NCBI GenBank assembly: GCA_052145775.1
Contig: JBKQNY010000140.1
Coordinates: forward strand, 1-36,578
Reading direction: 5' to 3'
From: CAVYPR01 sp052145775
Lineage (GTDB): Bacteria > Actinomycetota > Acidimicrobiia > Acidimicrobiales > RAAP-2
Length of the DNA stretch: 36,578 nucleotides
In this document: positions 14,603 through 22,868 of the stretch, in pieces
Layout of the letters: each line of letters starts with the position of its first letter
How positions within the stretch are numbered: the stretch's first letter is position 1
Position numbers and translations under genes: made by a program
Notes under the pieces: model-generated
Told to the model about the DNA's origin: nothing
Database searches by the model: none
The model's input: the letters and a program-made list of their open reading frames with translations, nothing else

Positions 14603-15328
14603 TCAGCGACCTGCAGAGGCCTGCTGATACTCGTAGCTCCCGTCGGCAGCATCGTCGTCCTCGTCCCAGGCGCCCGGGTAGCCGGCCGCCGCGTGCCGTG
14701 GCACCCTTGGCGCGCCGTGTCGCGCTACGTGACGGGGCTGGCCCCCCTGGCTCTCGAGGACCTGCGCGTAGGCGGCCAGGCCGATGAAGCCTGCAAGGGC
14801 CAGTCCGGCCAGGGCGGTGAGCACCCACAGGGCGTGGAGTGAATGGGCGAAGCCCGCCAGCCCGGTGAGCACCATCGTCGCCACCAATCCCAGGACGAGG
14901 TCACGACGGCGACGCCGGGCGCCCAGCTGCCGCAGTTCGTCAACGCTCGGTGCGGCCGTCAATTCCACCGCCGGCGGGGGCTGTAGCGGCGTTGGCAATC
15001 GCCGGTAGTGCTCGCCGGAAGCGGCGTCAACCACCTCGTCGCCATCACCGGAACCCTCCGTGCCGGCCGGCGCCAGCAAGACCAGGTTCGCTCTTCCGGC
15101 CACCGGTGGGAGCGCTCCAGACGACGGCGCGTTGCCGCCTGGTAATGCGGTCTCCAGGCGGTAGGCGGGTGGCACCAGCTTGGGGCCGGTGCGCTCGAGT
15201 AGGTGCAACTGGTGGTGGAACGACTCGATCGAGCCCCCCGGCCTTCGGTCCAGCCACTTCCTCACGAAGTGGGGCGTCAGCACCACTGCCCACAACACCA
15301 CGAGGATCAAGAGGACCATCTGCGTCAC
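14603..15328 (-). CDS. GlpR/SepX-like membrane protein
   Basis: 241 aa. The N-terminal membrane anchor MVLLILVVLWAVVLTPHFVRKWL is followed by RRPGGSIESFHHQLHLLERTGP, which matches my memory of the actinobacterial family annotated as gephyrin-like molybdotransferase receptor GlpR, called SepX in Streptomyces, a cell-division membrane protein. A low-complexity middle region leads to two further hydrophobic helices (about residues 145-163 and 168-190) and an acidic tail (EDDDAADGSYEY). The start is ATG 15328. The neighbouring genes say little about its job; assignment rests on the N-terminal signature and the three-helix layout. Confidence 0.65.
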   Translation of the reverse strand: MTQMVLLILVVLWAVVLTPHFVRKWLDRRPGGSIESFHHQLHLLERTGPKLVPPAYRLETALPGGNAPSSGALPPVAGRANLVLLAPAGTEGSGDGDEVVDAASGEHYRRLPTPLQPPPAVELTAAPSVDELRQLGARRRRRDLVLGLVATMVLTGLAGFAHSLHALWVLTALAGLALAGFIGLAAYAQVLESQGGQPRHVARHGAPRVPRHAAAGYPGAWDEDDDAADGSYEYQQASAGR

Positions 15329-15500
15329 TCCCCCACGACTTCCTGGTAAAAACCCTACTCACGGGGCATTTCCAAGTGGTGGATGGTCGGGAGTGGCAGA
15401 ACGCCGACATCGTCAGCGCCTCCCCCTGTTGCCGACACTCCTACCGCGTCGCGTGTGGGGCGGCAAGCGCCTCGGGTCCGGCCAGGTCACCGGGGCGGGG

Positions 15501-15520
15501 CCCGGCGCGGTGCCGCCGGG
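15501..15520 (-). terminator. Hairpin after the ABC ATPase gene
   Basis: On the minus strand CCCGGCG-GCACCG-CGCCGGG, a 7-bp GC-only stem beginning about 7 nt after the stop codon of the ABC ATPase. No T-run. Confidence 0.45.
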
Positions 15521-15526
15521 GCGCAC

Positions 15527-16300
15527 CTAGCCTCCGGCCCGGGCCCACCACCGTCCGCCGTCGCAGCCGACGGCGACCTCGACGCCGAAGCATGACGAGA
15601 CCGCCTCCGCGGTGAGCACCTCGTCTAAGGGCCCGGTCGCCAGCAGCCTCCCGTCGCGCACCAGGGCGGCGTGGGTGGTGCCTGGGGGGATCTCCTCGGC
15701 GTGGTGGGTCACGAGGACCCAGGGCGGCACGGTGGGGTCAGCGGCCAGGGCGGCGAGCCTGCCCACCAACTGCTCGCGTGCCCCCAGGTCGAGGCCGGCC
15801 GCCGGCTCGTCCAGCAGTAGGAGCTCCGGTCGACTCATGAGCGCCCGGGCCAGGAGCACCCGCTGGCGCTCGCCCTCGGAGATCACCCCGAACTCGCGGT
15901 CGCCGATCCCCGTGCCTGGCCCGTCCCCCAGCAGCCGGTCGGCCTCGGCCCAGTCGGCGTCGGTGTAGGTGTTCCACCACGTCTCGAGGGCGCCGTAGCG
16001 GCCCGAGGCCACGACCTCCCGGGCGGTGATCCCCGGACGCAGCTGGCGGATCACCGAGCCGCTCACCAGGGCCACGCGGGGTCGCAGGGTCCGCACGTCA
16101 ACCCGCCCGAGCCGGTGCCCGAGCACCTCGACGACCCCGCTGGTCGGCCACAGCCGTGCCCCGGCCACCTGGAGGAGGGTGGTCTTCCCCGAGCCGTTGG
16201 GGCCGAGGACCGCCCAGCGCTGGCCGGCCGTCACCTCCCAGTCGACGCGGTCGACAATGGCCCTGCCCTGCCGCACGACCGACACCCCGGAGAGCCTCAC
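15527..16300 (-). CDS. ABC transporter ATP-binding protein (stand-alone)
   Basis: About 257 aa from GTG 16300; GTG 16369 is an alternative but would overlap the small ORF upstream. Walker A is GPNGSGKT (residues 33-40), signature ISEGERQRV, Walker B LLLLDEPAAGLD, and the switch histidine VLVTHHAEE is present. The Q-loop reads VALVSGSVIRQL and lacks the usual glutamine right after the strand, as in ModF/YlmA-like ATPases. No permease gene is near, so it may be a soluble or orphan ATPase. It is the last gene of the sulfite reductase operon by position (20-bp gap), but a sulfur role is not shown. Confidence 0.85.
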   Translation of the reverse strand: MRLSGVSVVRQGRAIVDRVDWEVTAGQRWAVLGPNGSGKTTLLQVAGARLWPTSGVVEVLGHRLGRVDVRTLRPRVALVSGSVIRQLRPGITAREVVASGRYGALETWWNTYTDADWAEADRLLGDGPGTGIGDREFGVISEGERQRVLLARALMSRPELLLLDEPAAGLDLGAREQLVGRLAALAADPTVPPWVLVTHHAEEIPPGTTHAALVRDGRLLATGPLDEVLTAEAVSSCFGVEVAVGCDGGRWWARAGG

Positions 16301-16320
16301 GGCCGGCGGTCGGGAGCCGC

Positions 16321-16632
16321 TCAGACCGGATACCTCCGGCCGATCCGTCCGACGAGTCCCGAGCAGCACTGGTCCCAGGTGCGCTCGCCGGCCAGCCAGA
16401 GCCACAGCTCGCGGCGGTAGCCGGCCACCACGGCGCCGAAGGCCTGGCGGTCGATGCCGGCCCGCTCGACGATCCGCCAGCGGGCCCAGAGCCATCCTTC
16501 GACCTCGTCCAGCACCTCTGGGTAGGGGCGCCCGTCGGCAAGAGCCTCCCACCACGCGCCCTTCCGCTCGACAGGCTCGTCGGGCAGGTGGAGCTGCGGC
16601 CGGTCGTGTCGCACGGCCCCCGTGGTCGTCAC
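16321..16632 (-). CDS. Small hypothetical protein in the sulfite reductase operon
   Basis: 103 aa, starting at GTG 16632, which overlaps the stop of the FrhB-like gene as GTGA. It is Trp-rich and helical (GAWWEALADGRPYPEVLDEV, WLWARWRIVERAG, YRRELWLWLAG), and has two adjacent cysteines near the end (DQCCSGLVGR). No membrane helix or known motif. Tight coupling with the F420 oxidoreductase and sulfite reductase genes suggests it works with them, perhaps as a small partner subunit; this is inference. I do not recognise the family. Confidence 0.65.
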   Translation of the reverse strand: MTTTGAVRHDRPQLHLPDEPVERKGAWWEALADGRPYPEVLDEVEGWLWARWRIVERAGIDRQAFGAVVAGYRRELWLWLAGERTWDQCCSGLVGRIGRRYPV

Positions 16633-17894
16633 CGGCGCCCGACCGCCGGGCTGCGGTCGGTCCCCTCGTAGTTCTTCAGGTGCTCCTCGTAGTCGATGAA
16701 CAGGGGCGCATCCGGGTCGAACTTCCGTTGGAGGCTGCGCTGGGCCACCCGCTTGTCCAGGTTGTCCAGGCGGATGAGCGCCTCGGGGTCGTCCAGTCCC
16801 CGCACGTCCAGCTTGGCCCGGGCCTGCTGGAAAGCCAGTCTGCCCCGCTCGGTGCGCACCAGCACCGTGGTCCAGCCGTCCATGGACCCCACGCTGCCCA
16901 CCGAGATGTCGGCGCTGCGGCCCAGGAAGTCGGCGCACTCGTCACAGCCTTTCAGGGCGACGTTGTGGAACCGCTTAACCGGCTCGTCCACCGCCAGGTC
17001 GCCGTCGCGGTACTCGACAATCATCCGCCCCCGGATGACGTCGATCTTCGAGACTCGGTCGAGATCGACGCCGCGCTTGGCGGCCAGCTCTTGGAGGATG
17101 AGCCCCTCGTAGTCGAAGCTCTTCGTGCAGAGCAGCGCGATGGTGAGGACGACGGCGTCCACCCGGTGGGCCCCGGTCGTCCACCGCCTGGACTGCATGG
17201 CCCTGATCCCCTCGATCTCGCACGGGGTGCCGACGACGGCGAGCCGCGGCCGGGGGCCCAGGTCGTAGCGGGAGAGGTCCAGCTCGGCCAGGGCCATGGT
17301 CTGGTTGTAGAAGGACCCCGAGGCGGCGGCCAGCTCGGCGGGCGTCCGGGCGATGGTGGCCACCCCCTTCCACGGTTCTTCGGGGTCGCTGCTCGGCTTG
17401 GAGACGAGCGCCCCGTCGATCTCCCCGGCGGCCAGGAGGCCAGTCAGGATGGCCGTGACCGCCCCGCCGTCCTGCACGTCCTCGGACCGGGCCGAAGAGC
17501 GCACCGCGTAGCGCTCGAGCACGGCGCCCAGGCCCTCGGCCGGCGGCCCGCCGGTGATCTTCCAGTACGTGTCGGCGGCGTCCGCCTTCACCTCGGTGGG
17601 GACGACGGGCAGCTGCTCCTCGAGCGACGACGGCGGCCACAGCGCCTCGTAGCGCAGGCCGCCACGGGGGCGGAAGTCCCAGCACAGTGAGCATCCCGTG
17701 CACATCTTGACCAACTCGGGGAGGTCGGTGTCCTCGCCGATCCCGATGGAATTGGAGGGGCAGACGGCCACACAGGTCCCGCAACGGATGCACCGGTCGG
17801 CGTCGATGACCCCGGCCTCGAGCTCCCAGAACCACACCTTGCCGGGGGGCTCGGGAATGCCGTTCATCTGCTCGCGCAGCGCGTAGCGCTTCAC
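16629..17894 (-). CDS. FrhB/FpoF-like coenzyme F420 oxidoreductase with ferredoxin domain
   Basis: 421 aa. The N-terminal double-cluster ferredoxin part has C35-x2-C38-x2-C41-x3-C45 (CIRCGTCVAVCP) and C65-x2-C68-x2-C71, but the expected fourth ligand of the second cluster is Arg75 (CWDFRP; codon CGC, one base from TGC). The rest is the FrhB domain: AVVGTPCEIEGIRAMQ, ALLCTKSFDYEGLI, GCDECADF and ADISVGSVGSMDGWTTVLVRT, the last being very typical of F420-binding FrhB/FpoF subunits. GTG 17894 overlaps the sulfite reductase stop (GTGA). F420-dependent sulfite reductase (Fsr) of methanogens fuses the same two activities, so this protein probably feeds F420H2 electrons to the upstream enzyme. A ferredoxin-linked role is the alternative. 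Confidence 0.85.
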   Translation of the reverse strand: MKRYALREQMNGIPEPPGKVWFWELEAGVIDADRCIRCGTCVAVCPSNSIGIGEDTDLPELVKMCTGCSLCWDFRPRGGLRYEALWPPSSLEEQLPVVPTEVKADAADTYWKITGGPPAEGLGAVLERYAVRSSARSEDVQDGGAVTAILTGLLAAGEIDGALVSKPSSDPEEPWKGVATIARTPAELAAASGSFYNQTMALAELDLSRYDLGPRPRLAVVGTPCEIEGIRAMQSRRWTTGAHRVDAVVLTIALLCTKSFDYEGLILQELAAKRGVDLDRVSKIDVIRGRMIVEYRDGDLAVDEPVKRFHNVALKGCDECADFLGRSADISVGSVGSMDGWTTVLVRTERGRLAFQQARAKLDVRGLDDPEALIRLDNLDKRVAQRSLQRKFDPDAPLFIDYEEHLKNYEGTDRSPAVGRR

Positions 17895-19609
17895 ACCCCC
17901 ACCTCCGAGGCGGTCCCCTCCAGCACGGCGCGCAGCTCGTCGTTGGGGATCCGGCGCGCCCAGCGGTGGAAGGGTTCGTCCGGCCTGCGGTCTGCGGCAA
18001 AGCGGACCATGAGCGCGGCCATGGCGTCGGGCACCCGGTCGACCGGCATCGCCCCGACGACCCAGTCGATGAAGGCCGCGTCGGGGCCGAGGGAGCCGCC
18101 GAGCCCGATGTCGACCGCTTCTTCGATGTGCTCGTCGACGTGGGCGATGTCCCCCCGGAAGCCGACGTCGGCGATCTGAGGCTGGGCACAGGAGGCCGAG
18201 CACCCCGAGAAGTGCATCCGAACCGGCCGGTCGCCCTCCCAGGAACCGTCGGCGGCCAGGCGGGCGTCGAGGGCCCTGGCCCACTTCACGGCCCGCTCTT
18301 TGGTCTCCACCACGGCGAAGCGGCAGAACTCGTTGCCGGTGCAGGCGACCACGCCCCGGGTGAAGGGCCCCGGGGTCGGCGAGTAGGTCTCGAGCAGCGG
18401 CTCGGCCAGCAGCCGGTCGAGCTGGTCGGCGGGGACGCCGCTCAGGGTGAAGTTCTGGTCGGTGCCCAGCCGCACGGTCCCGTCGCCGTACGTCTCGGCC
18501 AGGCGCGCCGCCTCCACCAGGTCGATGCCGTGCAAACGGCCCACCGGCACGCTGCAGCCCACGTAGTAGAGGCCCTCCTGGCGCTGCGGGTGGACGCCGA
18601 CGTGGTCGCCGCGGAATCGCCTGGTCAGCTCCTCGCCGGCGCAGGCGAGATCGAAGCGGACCCGCTCGGCCAGCGCGGCCCGGAACCCCTCGGGTCCGAG
18701 CTCCTGGGCGAGGTAGCGCATGCGGGCCAGCCCGCGGTTCTCCCGGTTGCCCAGTTCGCCGAAGACCTGGGCGATGGCCCTGGTCAGCTCCACCGCCTGG
18801 TCTGGCCGGACGAAGACGTCGATGTCCGAGGCCATCCGCTCGCCGTCGGAGAGCCCGCCGCCGGCCAGCACGTTGAACCCCACCGACCCATCGTCCGCCC
18901 GCGCCGGCCACAGGCCGATGTCGTCGATCTCCACCCGGGCGCAGTCCTCGAGGCAGCCGGTCACCGACATCTTGAACTTACGGGGCAGGTTGGCGTACTC
19001 GCGGTTGCCGGTGAAGAAGGCCGAGATGGCCCTGGCCACGGGCAGGGCCTCGACCACCTCGTCGGCGTCGACGCCCGACACCGGGCAGCAGCAGACGTTG
19101 CGCGACGAGTCCCCGCAGGCCTGCAGGGAGGTGAGGCCCACGTCCCAGAAGCGCTGCCAGACCCGGGGGATGTCCTCGATGCGCAGCCAGTGGAGCTGGA
19201 TCGTCTGGCGGGTGGTGATGTCGGCGTAGCGGTTGCCGAACACCGGGCTGTCATCGGGACCCTCGCCGAAGGCGTCGGCGGCGATGCCGATCTCCCTGGC
19301 CTGTGCGGCCGTGAGCACGCCCCCGGGGACCTTGATCCGCATCATGAAGGCGTCGCCCCCCTGGCGCTGGGGGTAGATGCCGACCCACTTGAGCCGCTCC
19401 ACCTCGCCGGGCACCTCTCCGATCGCCCCCACGCCCTCCTTGGAGTACCGCTCGATGACGGCCCGGGCCACCTCGAAGGGGTGGCGGTCCAGCTTCCACT
19501 TCTCCTGGGTGCTGAGTTCGCCGACGGTGCGGTAGGGGTTCACGAACCGCAAGGCGCGCTCGCGCCCGCGGAACTGCATGCCGTAAGGGTTGTCGGGGTC
19601 GCGCACCAT
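17891..19609 (-). CDS. Sulfite (or nitrite) reductase, siroheme/[4Fe-4S] hemoprotein
   Basis: 572 aa, the length of ferredoxin-type assimilatory sulfite/nitrite reductases. Two pseudo-repeats are visible (VGIYPQRQGGDAFMMRIKVPGG and VGVHPQRQEGLYYVGCSVPVG). The siroheme-cluster cysteines are complete: C423-x5-C429 (CTGNEFC) and C470-x3-C474 (CSASC). It reduces sulfite to sulfide with six electrons. Between cysH (4-bp gap upstream) and the FrhB-like gene (GTGA overlap downstream) sulfite is the likely substrate. In many actinobacteria the same enzyme is called Sir or NirA; ferredoxin is its usual donor, but the coupled F420 protein suggests another donor here. Confidence 0.92.
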   Translation of the reverse strand: MVRDPDNPYGMQFRGRERALRFVNPYRTVGELSTQEKWKLDRHPFEVARAVIERYSKEGVGAIGEVPGEVERLKWVGIYPQRQGGDAFMMRIKVPGGVLTAAQAREIGIAADAFGEGPDDSPVFGNRYADITTRQTIQLHWLRIEDIPRVWQRFWDVGLTSLQACGDSSRNVCCCPVSGVDADEVVEALPVARAISAFFTGNREYANLPRKFKMSVTGCLEDCARVEIDDIGLWPARADDGSVGFNVLAGGGLSDGERMASDIDVFVRPDQAVELTRAIAQVFGELGNRENRGLARMRYLAQELGPEGFRAALAERVRFDLACAGEELTRRFRGDHVGVHPQRQEGLYYVGCSVPVGRLHGIDLVEAARLAETYGDGTVRLGTDQNFTLSGVPADQLDRLLAEPLLETYSPTPGPFTRGVVACTGNEFCRFAVVETKERAVKWARALDARLAADGSWEGDRPVRMHFSGCSASCAQPQIADVGFRGDIAHVDEHIEEAVDIGLGGSLGPDAAFIDWVVGAMPVDRVPDAMAALMVRFAADRRPDEPFHRWARRIPNDELRAVLEGTASEVGV

Positions 19610-19613
19610 GGGC

Positions 19614-20324
19614 TCAGGCGTGGAGCCCGCACTCGGTCTTGCCGCTGCCCGACCAGCGGCCGGATCGGGGGTCTTCGCCCTCGGCGGTCGGCCTGGTCGT
19701 CGGCGCGCAGCCGATGGAGCGGTAGCCGCGGGCGATGAGTGGGTGAGCGGGTAGCCGGTGGTCGGCCAGGTAGCTCTCGATGTCGTCGTCGGTCCAGGCG
19801 GCCATGGGGTTGACCTTCACCAGGCCGAACCCCTCGTCCCAGCCCACCACCGGGGCCTTGGCCCGGGTGGGGGCGTCACAGCGCTTGAGGGCCGTCAGCC
19901 ACGCCCGCTTCCCCGCCAGGGCCTCCCGGAGGGGCGCCACCTTGCGCACCTGGCAGCAGCGGTCCGACCCGCACGGCCACGCCTCGGCCTCGGGGCCGGG
20001 GTGGGTCACCGTCAAATTGAGGTCGTAGCGGGCCCGGACCTCCTCCACGAAGGCCAGGGTCTCGGGAAAATGGGCCTCGGTGTCCAAGAAGACGACCTCG
20101 ATGGCGGGGTCCGCCTTCACGGCCAGATCGATCAGGACGATGTCCTGGAACGAGGCGGCAAGCACCAGGTCGCGGCCGTACTCGGCCACGGCCCACTCCA
20201 CGGCCTTGGACGGCGGCAGCGACTCCAGCCGGGCGTCGACCGCCGCCAGCTCGCTGACCAGCCCTTCGGGTGCCGCCACCGTGGTCTCGCTCACCCTCGC
20301 GTCCCTTCGGTCGTCCTGGCTCAC
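19614..20324 (-). CDS. cysH: Adenylyl-sulfate (APS) reductase CysH, variant cluster ligand
   Basis: 236 aa. The PAPS-reductase fold is clear: AASFQDIVLIDLA, VVFLDTEAHFPETLAF, catalytic KTECGLH (Cys232). The [4Fe-4S] APS-reductase signature is partly kept: C123-C124 (DRCCQVRK) and C206 in SIGCAPTTRP, but the fourth ligand, normally Cys in CxPC, is Thr209 (codon ACG). The enzyme reduces APS to sulfite with thioredoxin-type donors. Start ATG 20324; GTG 20294 is a second choice. It is first in the minus-strand sulfur operon, divergent from cysD across a 127-bp region with a long palindrome. Either the cluster is rebuilt with a non-Cys ligand or the enzyme is damaged. Confidence 0.92.
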   Translation of the reverse strand: MSQDDRRDARVSETTVAAPEGLVSELAAVDARLESLPPSKAVEWAVAEYGRDLVLAASFQDIVLIDLAVKADPAIEVVFLDTEAHFPETLAFVEEVRARYDLNLTVTHPGPEAEAWPCGSDRCCQVRKVAPLREALAGKRAWLTALKRCDAPTRAKAPVVGWDEGFGLVKVNPMAAWTDDDIESYLADHRLPAHPLIARGYRSIGCAPTTRPTAEGEDPRSGRWSGSGKTECGLHA

Positions 20325-20359
20325 CTACGCTTGACTTGTCGAGCCGCAGGCCCCAGAGT

Positions 20360-20384
20360 ATACATGACCAAATCGGTCAAGTAT
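20360..20384. promoter_or_regulatory. 25-bp palindrome between cysH and cysD (probable operator)
   Basis: ATACATGACC, five bases AAATC, then GGTCAAGTAT; the arms match at 9 of 10 positions. It lies in the middle of the divergent sulfur promoters, 36 bp from cysH and 68 bp from cysD. The TATACT on the minus strand (20357-20362) overlaps its edge and may be the cysH -10. The size and AT-flanked TGACC/GGTCA form suit a dimeric regulator, for example of the Rrf2 (CymR-like) or a TetR/GntR type; the family is not decided by sequence alone. Confidence 0.6.
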
Positions 20385-20451
20385 TCCGGGCGCCGGACGG
20401 CGACCGGGGAAGGACCGCACCGATCGGTCCGCTCCAGGGGATGGATTCACC

Positions 20452-21498
20452 ATGAGCACCGCCGAGATCTATACGACCACCGCGCTCTCCGCCGACAGCC
20501 GCAACGAAGGCGCGGGCCGCCCGCGCTCGGTCGCCCTCACACCTGCCCCGACGGACCAGACCATAGAGGCGGTCAAGGAGCCTGCCGTCGGGCCCGCGCT
20601 CCGTGCGGTCGACCACCTCGACCTCCTCGAGGCTCACTCGATCTTCATCATGCGCGAGGTGGCGGCCGAGTCGGAGCGCCCGGTGCTCCTGTTCAGCGGC
20701 GGCAAGGACTCGGCGGTCCTCCTGCACCTGGCGGCCAAGGCCTTCCGGCCCGGTGGCTTCCCCTTCCCGGTACTGCACATCGACACCGGCCACAACTTCC
20801 CCGAGGTGCTCGAGTACCGGGACCGCCAGGTGGCAGAGCTCGGGGAGCGGCTGTTGGTGGCCCGCGTCCAGGACTCGATCGACCGCGGCCGGGTGGCCGA
20901 CCCCGGCCACGGGGCGAGCCGAAACCGGTTGCAGACCACCACGCTGCTCGATGCCATCGCCGAGCACTCCTTCGACGCCTGCATCGGCGGTGCCCGCCGG
21001 GACGAGGACAAGGCGCGAGCCAAGGAGCGGGTGCTGTCCTTCCGCGACGCCTTCGGCCAGTGGGACCCCAAGCGCCAGCGGCCCGAGCTGTGGCAGCTCT
21101 ACCAGGGGCGGGTGCAGCCCGGCGAGCACCTGCGCGCCTTCCCCCTCTCGGACTGGACCGAGCTCGACATCTGGCAGTACATCGAGCGCGAGCGGATCGC
21201 CCTGCCCTCCATCTACTTCGCCCATCAGCGCTCGGTCGTCGAGCGTGACGGCATGCTCCTGGCCGTGGGCGAGTGGATCGTGCCGGGTCCCGACGAGACG
21301 GTGCTCGAGGAGGCGGTGAGGTTCCGCACCGTCGGGGACGCGACCTGCACTGGGGCCGTGCGCTCTGACGCCACGACGCTCGGCGCCATCGTCGCCGAGG
21401 TGGCGTCGTCCCGGGTCTCCGAGCGTGGCGCCACCCGCGCCGACGACCGGTTCTCCGAGACCGCCATGGAGGACCGCAAGCGCGAAGGGTACTTCTAG
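20452..21498 (+). CDS. cysD: Sulfate adenylyltransferase subunit 2
   Basis: 348 aa. ATP-pyrophosphatase P-loop SGGKDS (LLFSGGKDSAVLLHLA, about residues 81-97), LHIDTGHNFPEVLEYRD, CIGGARRDEDKARAKER and the C-terminal DRKREGYF, all typical of CysD. With CysN it makes APS from ATP and sulfate. The first 45 residues are a loose extension not typical of the family; ATG 20452 is the only good start in range, although a later one cannot be excluded. Followed by cysN, the first gene of the plus-strand sulfur operon. Confidence 0.95.
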   Translation: MSTAEIYTTTALSADSRNEGAGRPRSVALTPAPTDQTIEAVKEPAVGPALRAVDHLDLLEAHSIFIMREVAAESERPVLLFSGGKDSAVLLHLAAKAFRPGGFPFPVLHIDTGHNFPEVLEYRDRQVAELGERLLVARVQDSIDRGRVADPGHGASRNRLQTTTLLDAIAEHSFDACIGGARRDEDKARAKERVLSFRDAFGQWDPKRQRPELWQLYQGRVQPGEHLRAFPLSDWTELDIWQYIERERIALPSIYFAHQRSVVERDGMLLAVGEWIVPGPDETVLEEAVRFRTVGDATCTGAVRSDATTLGAIVAEVASSRVSERGATRADDRFSETAMEDRKREGYF

Positions 21499-21577
21499 GC
21501 CGGTGGCTGTCCCCCCCGGCGGTGAGGGCGCCGCCGTCGCCCCCGGCGCGCCCGGGACCAACGGAGACGGGGCGGTC

Positions 21578-22867
21578 ATGGACCTGCTGCGCTTCGCGTC
21601 GATCGGCTCGGTCGACGACGGCAAGTCGACCCTGATCGGCCGTCTCCTCTTCGACACCCGCCAGCTTTTCGACGACCAGCTGGCCGCGGTCACCGCCGCC
21701 TCCCAGCGGCGGGGAGTCGGCGAGGTCGACCTGGCCTTCGTCACCGACGGGCTGCGGGCCGAGCGCGAGCAGGGCATCACCATTGACGTCGCCTACCGCT
21801 ACGCGGCCACCCCGCGGCGCAAGTTCGTGATCGCCGACTGCCCGGGCCACGTGCAGTACACGAGGAACATGGCCACCGGCGCCTCGACGGCCGACCTGGC
21901 ACTGGTGGTCGTCGACGCCACCTCCGGGCTGAAGGAGCAGACTCGGCGCCACGCCTGCATCGCCGCGCTGCTCGGCGTCGACCAGTTCGTGGTCTGTGCC
22001 AACAAGATGGACCTCGTCGACTGGGACCACGACGCCTTCACGCGGGTCGAGCGGGAGATCGGGGAGCTCTCGCGGCGGCTCGGAGTGGCCTCCACCTCGG
22101 TGATCCCGGTCTCGGCGCTCCACGGCGACTACGTGGTCGAGCGCTCCGACGCGGCCCCCTGGTACACCGGGCCGACCGTCCTCGAGGCCCTGGAGTCGGC
22201 GCCCGCCGGCGGATGGGCTGCGGCCCATGGGTCGCACCGGGGAACGGCCGCCCGCCTCCCGGTCCAGTGGGTCCTGCGCCACCCCGGTGGGGGACGCAGC
22301 TACGCCGGCATGGTGAACGGCGGGCCCCTGCGGGCCGGCGACGAGGTGGTGGTTCTCCCCGAGGGGCAGCGAACCACCGTCTCCAAGGTCGAGACCGCCG
22401 ACGGCCCGCTCGAGCAGGCACCGGTGGGCCTGTCGGTCTCCGTCCACCTGGCCGACGACCTCGACGTGTCGCGCGGCGACCTCATCGCCGCGGCCGACGA
22501 GCCACCCGAGGTCTCGAGCGAGCTGGAGGCCACGGTCTGCTGGTTCGCCGACCGGCCCCTATCGGGAGGCGACCGCCTGCGCATCAAGCACACCACCCGG
22601 GTCACCCCGGCCAGGGTCACCGCGGTGAGGGCCCGCCTGGACGTGAACAAACTCCACCTCGAGCCGGTGGTCGAGCTGCACGACAACGACATCGGCGTGG
22701 TCGAGCTGGTGACGGCCACCCCCCTGGCCACCGACCCCTACCGCCGTGACCGGATCACCGGAAGCTTCGTGCTGGTGGACGAGGCGACCAACGCCACGGT
22801 GGCCGCGGGGATGGTGGGGCTGCCCGAGCTCGTCGAGGCCGACGAGCTGCTCGACCGCCAGTCCTGA
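21578..22867 (+). CDS. cysN: Sulfate adenylyltransferase subunit 1 (GTPase)
   Basis: 429 aa from ATG 21578, with GGAG about 12 nt upstream; GTG 21503 would add 25 residues of Pro/Ala-rich sequence. The EF-Tu-like GTPase motifs are complete: GSVDDGKST (G1), the ITIDVAYRY switch, DCPGHVQYTRNM (G3), NKMD (G4). Two beta-barrel domains follow. There is no C-terminal APS kinase (CysC) domain, consistent with a pathway that uses APS directly through CysH. It drives APS synthesis by GTP hydrolysis with CysD 79 bp upstream. The next gene begins one base after its stop. Confidence 0.95.
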   Translation: MDLLRFASIGSVDDGKSTLIGRLLFDTRQLFDDQLAAVTAASQRRGVGEVDLAFVTDGLRAEREQGITIDVAYRYAATPRRKFVIADCPGHVQYTRNMATGASTADLALVVVDATSGLKEQTRRHACIAALLGVDQFVVCANKMDLVDWDHDAFTRVEREIGELSRRLGVASTSVIPVSALHGDYVVERSDAAPWYTGPTVLEALESAPAGGWAAAHGSHRGTAARLPVQWVLRHPGGGRSYAGMVNGGPLRAGDEVVVLPEGQRTTVSKVETADGPLEQAPVGLSVSVHLADDLDVSRGDLIAAADEPPEVSSELEATVCWFADRPLSGGDRLRIKHTTRVTPARVTAVRARLDVNKLHLEPVVELHDNDIGVVELVTATPLATDPYRRDRITGSFVLVDEATNATVAAGMVGLPELVEADELLDRQS

Positions 22868-22868
22868 G

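Noticed and set aside
20331..20364. TTGACT ... TATACA as a cysD promoter
   Set aside because: Spacing is 22 bp, too long for a sigma-A-type promoter.
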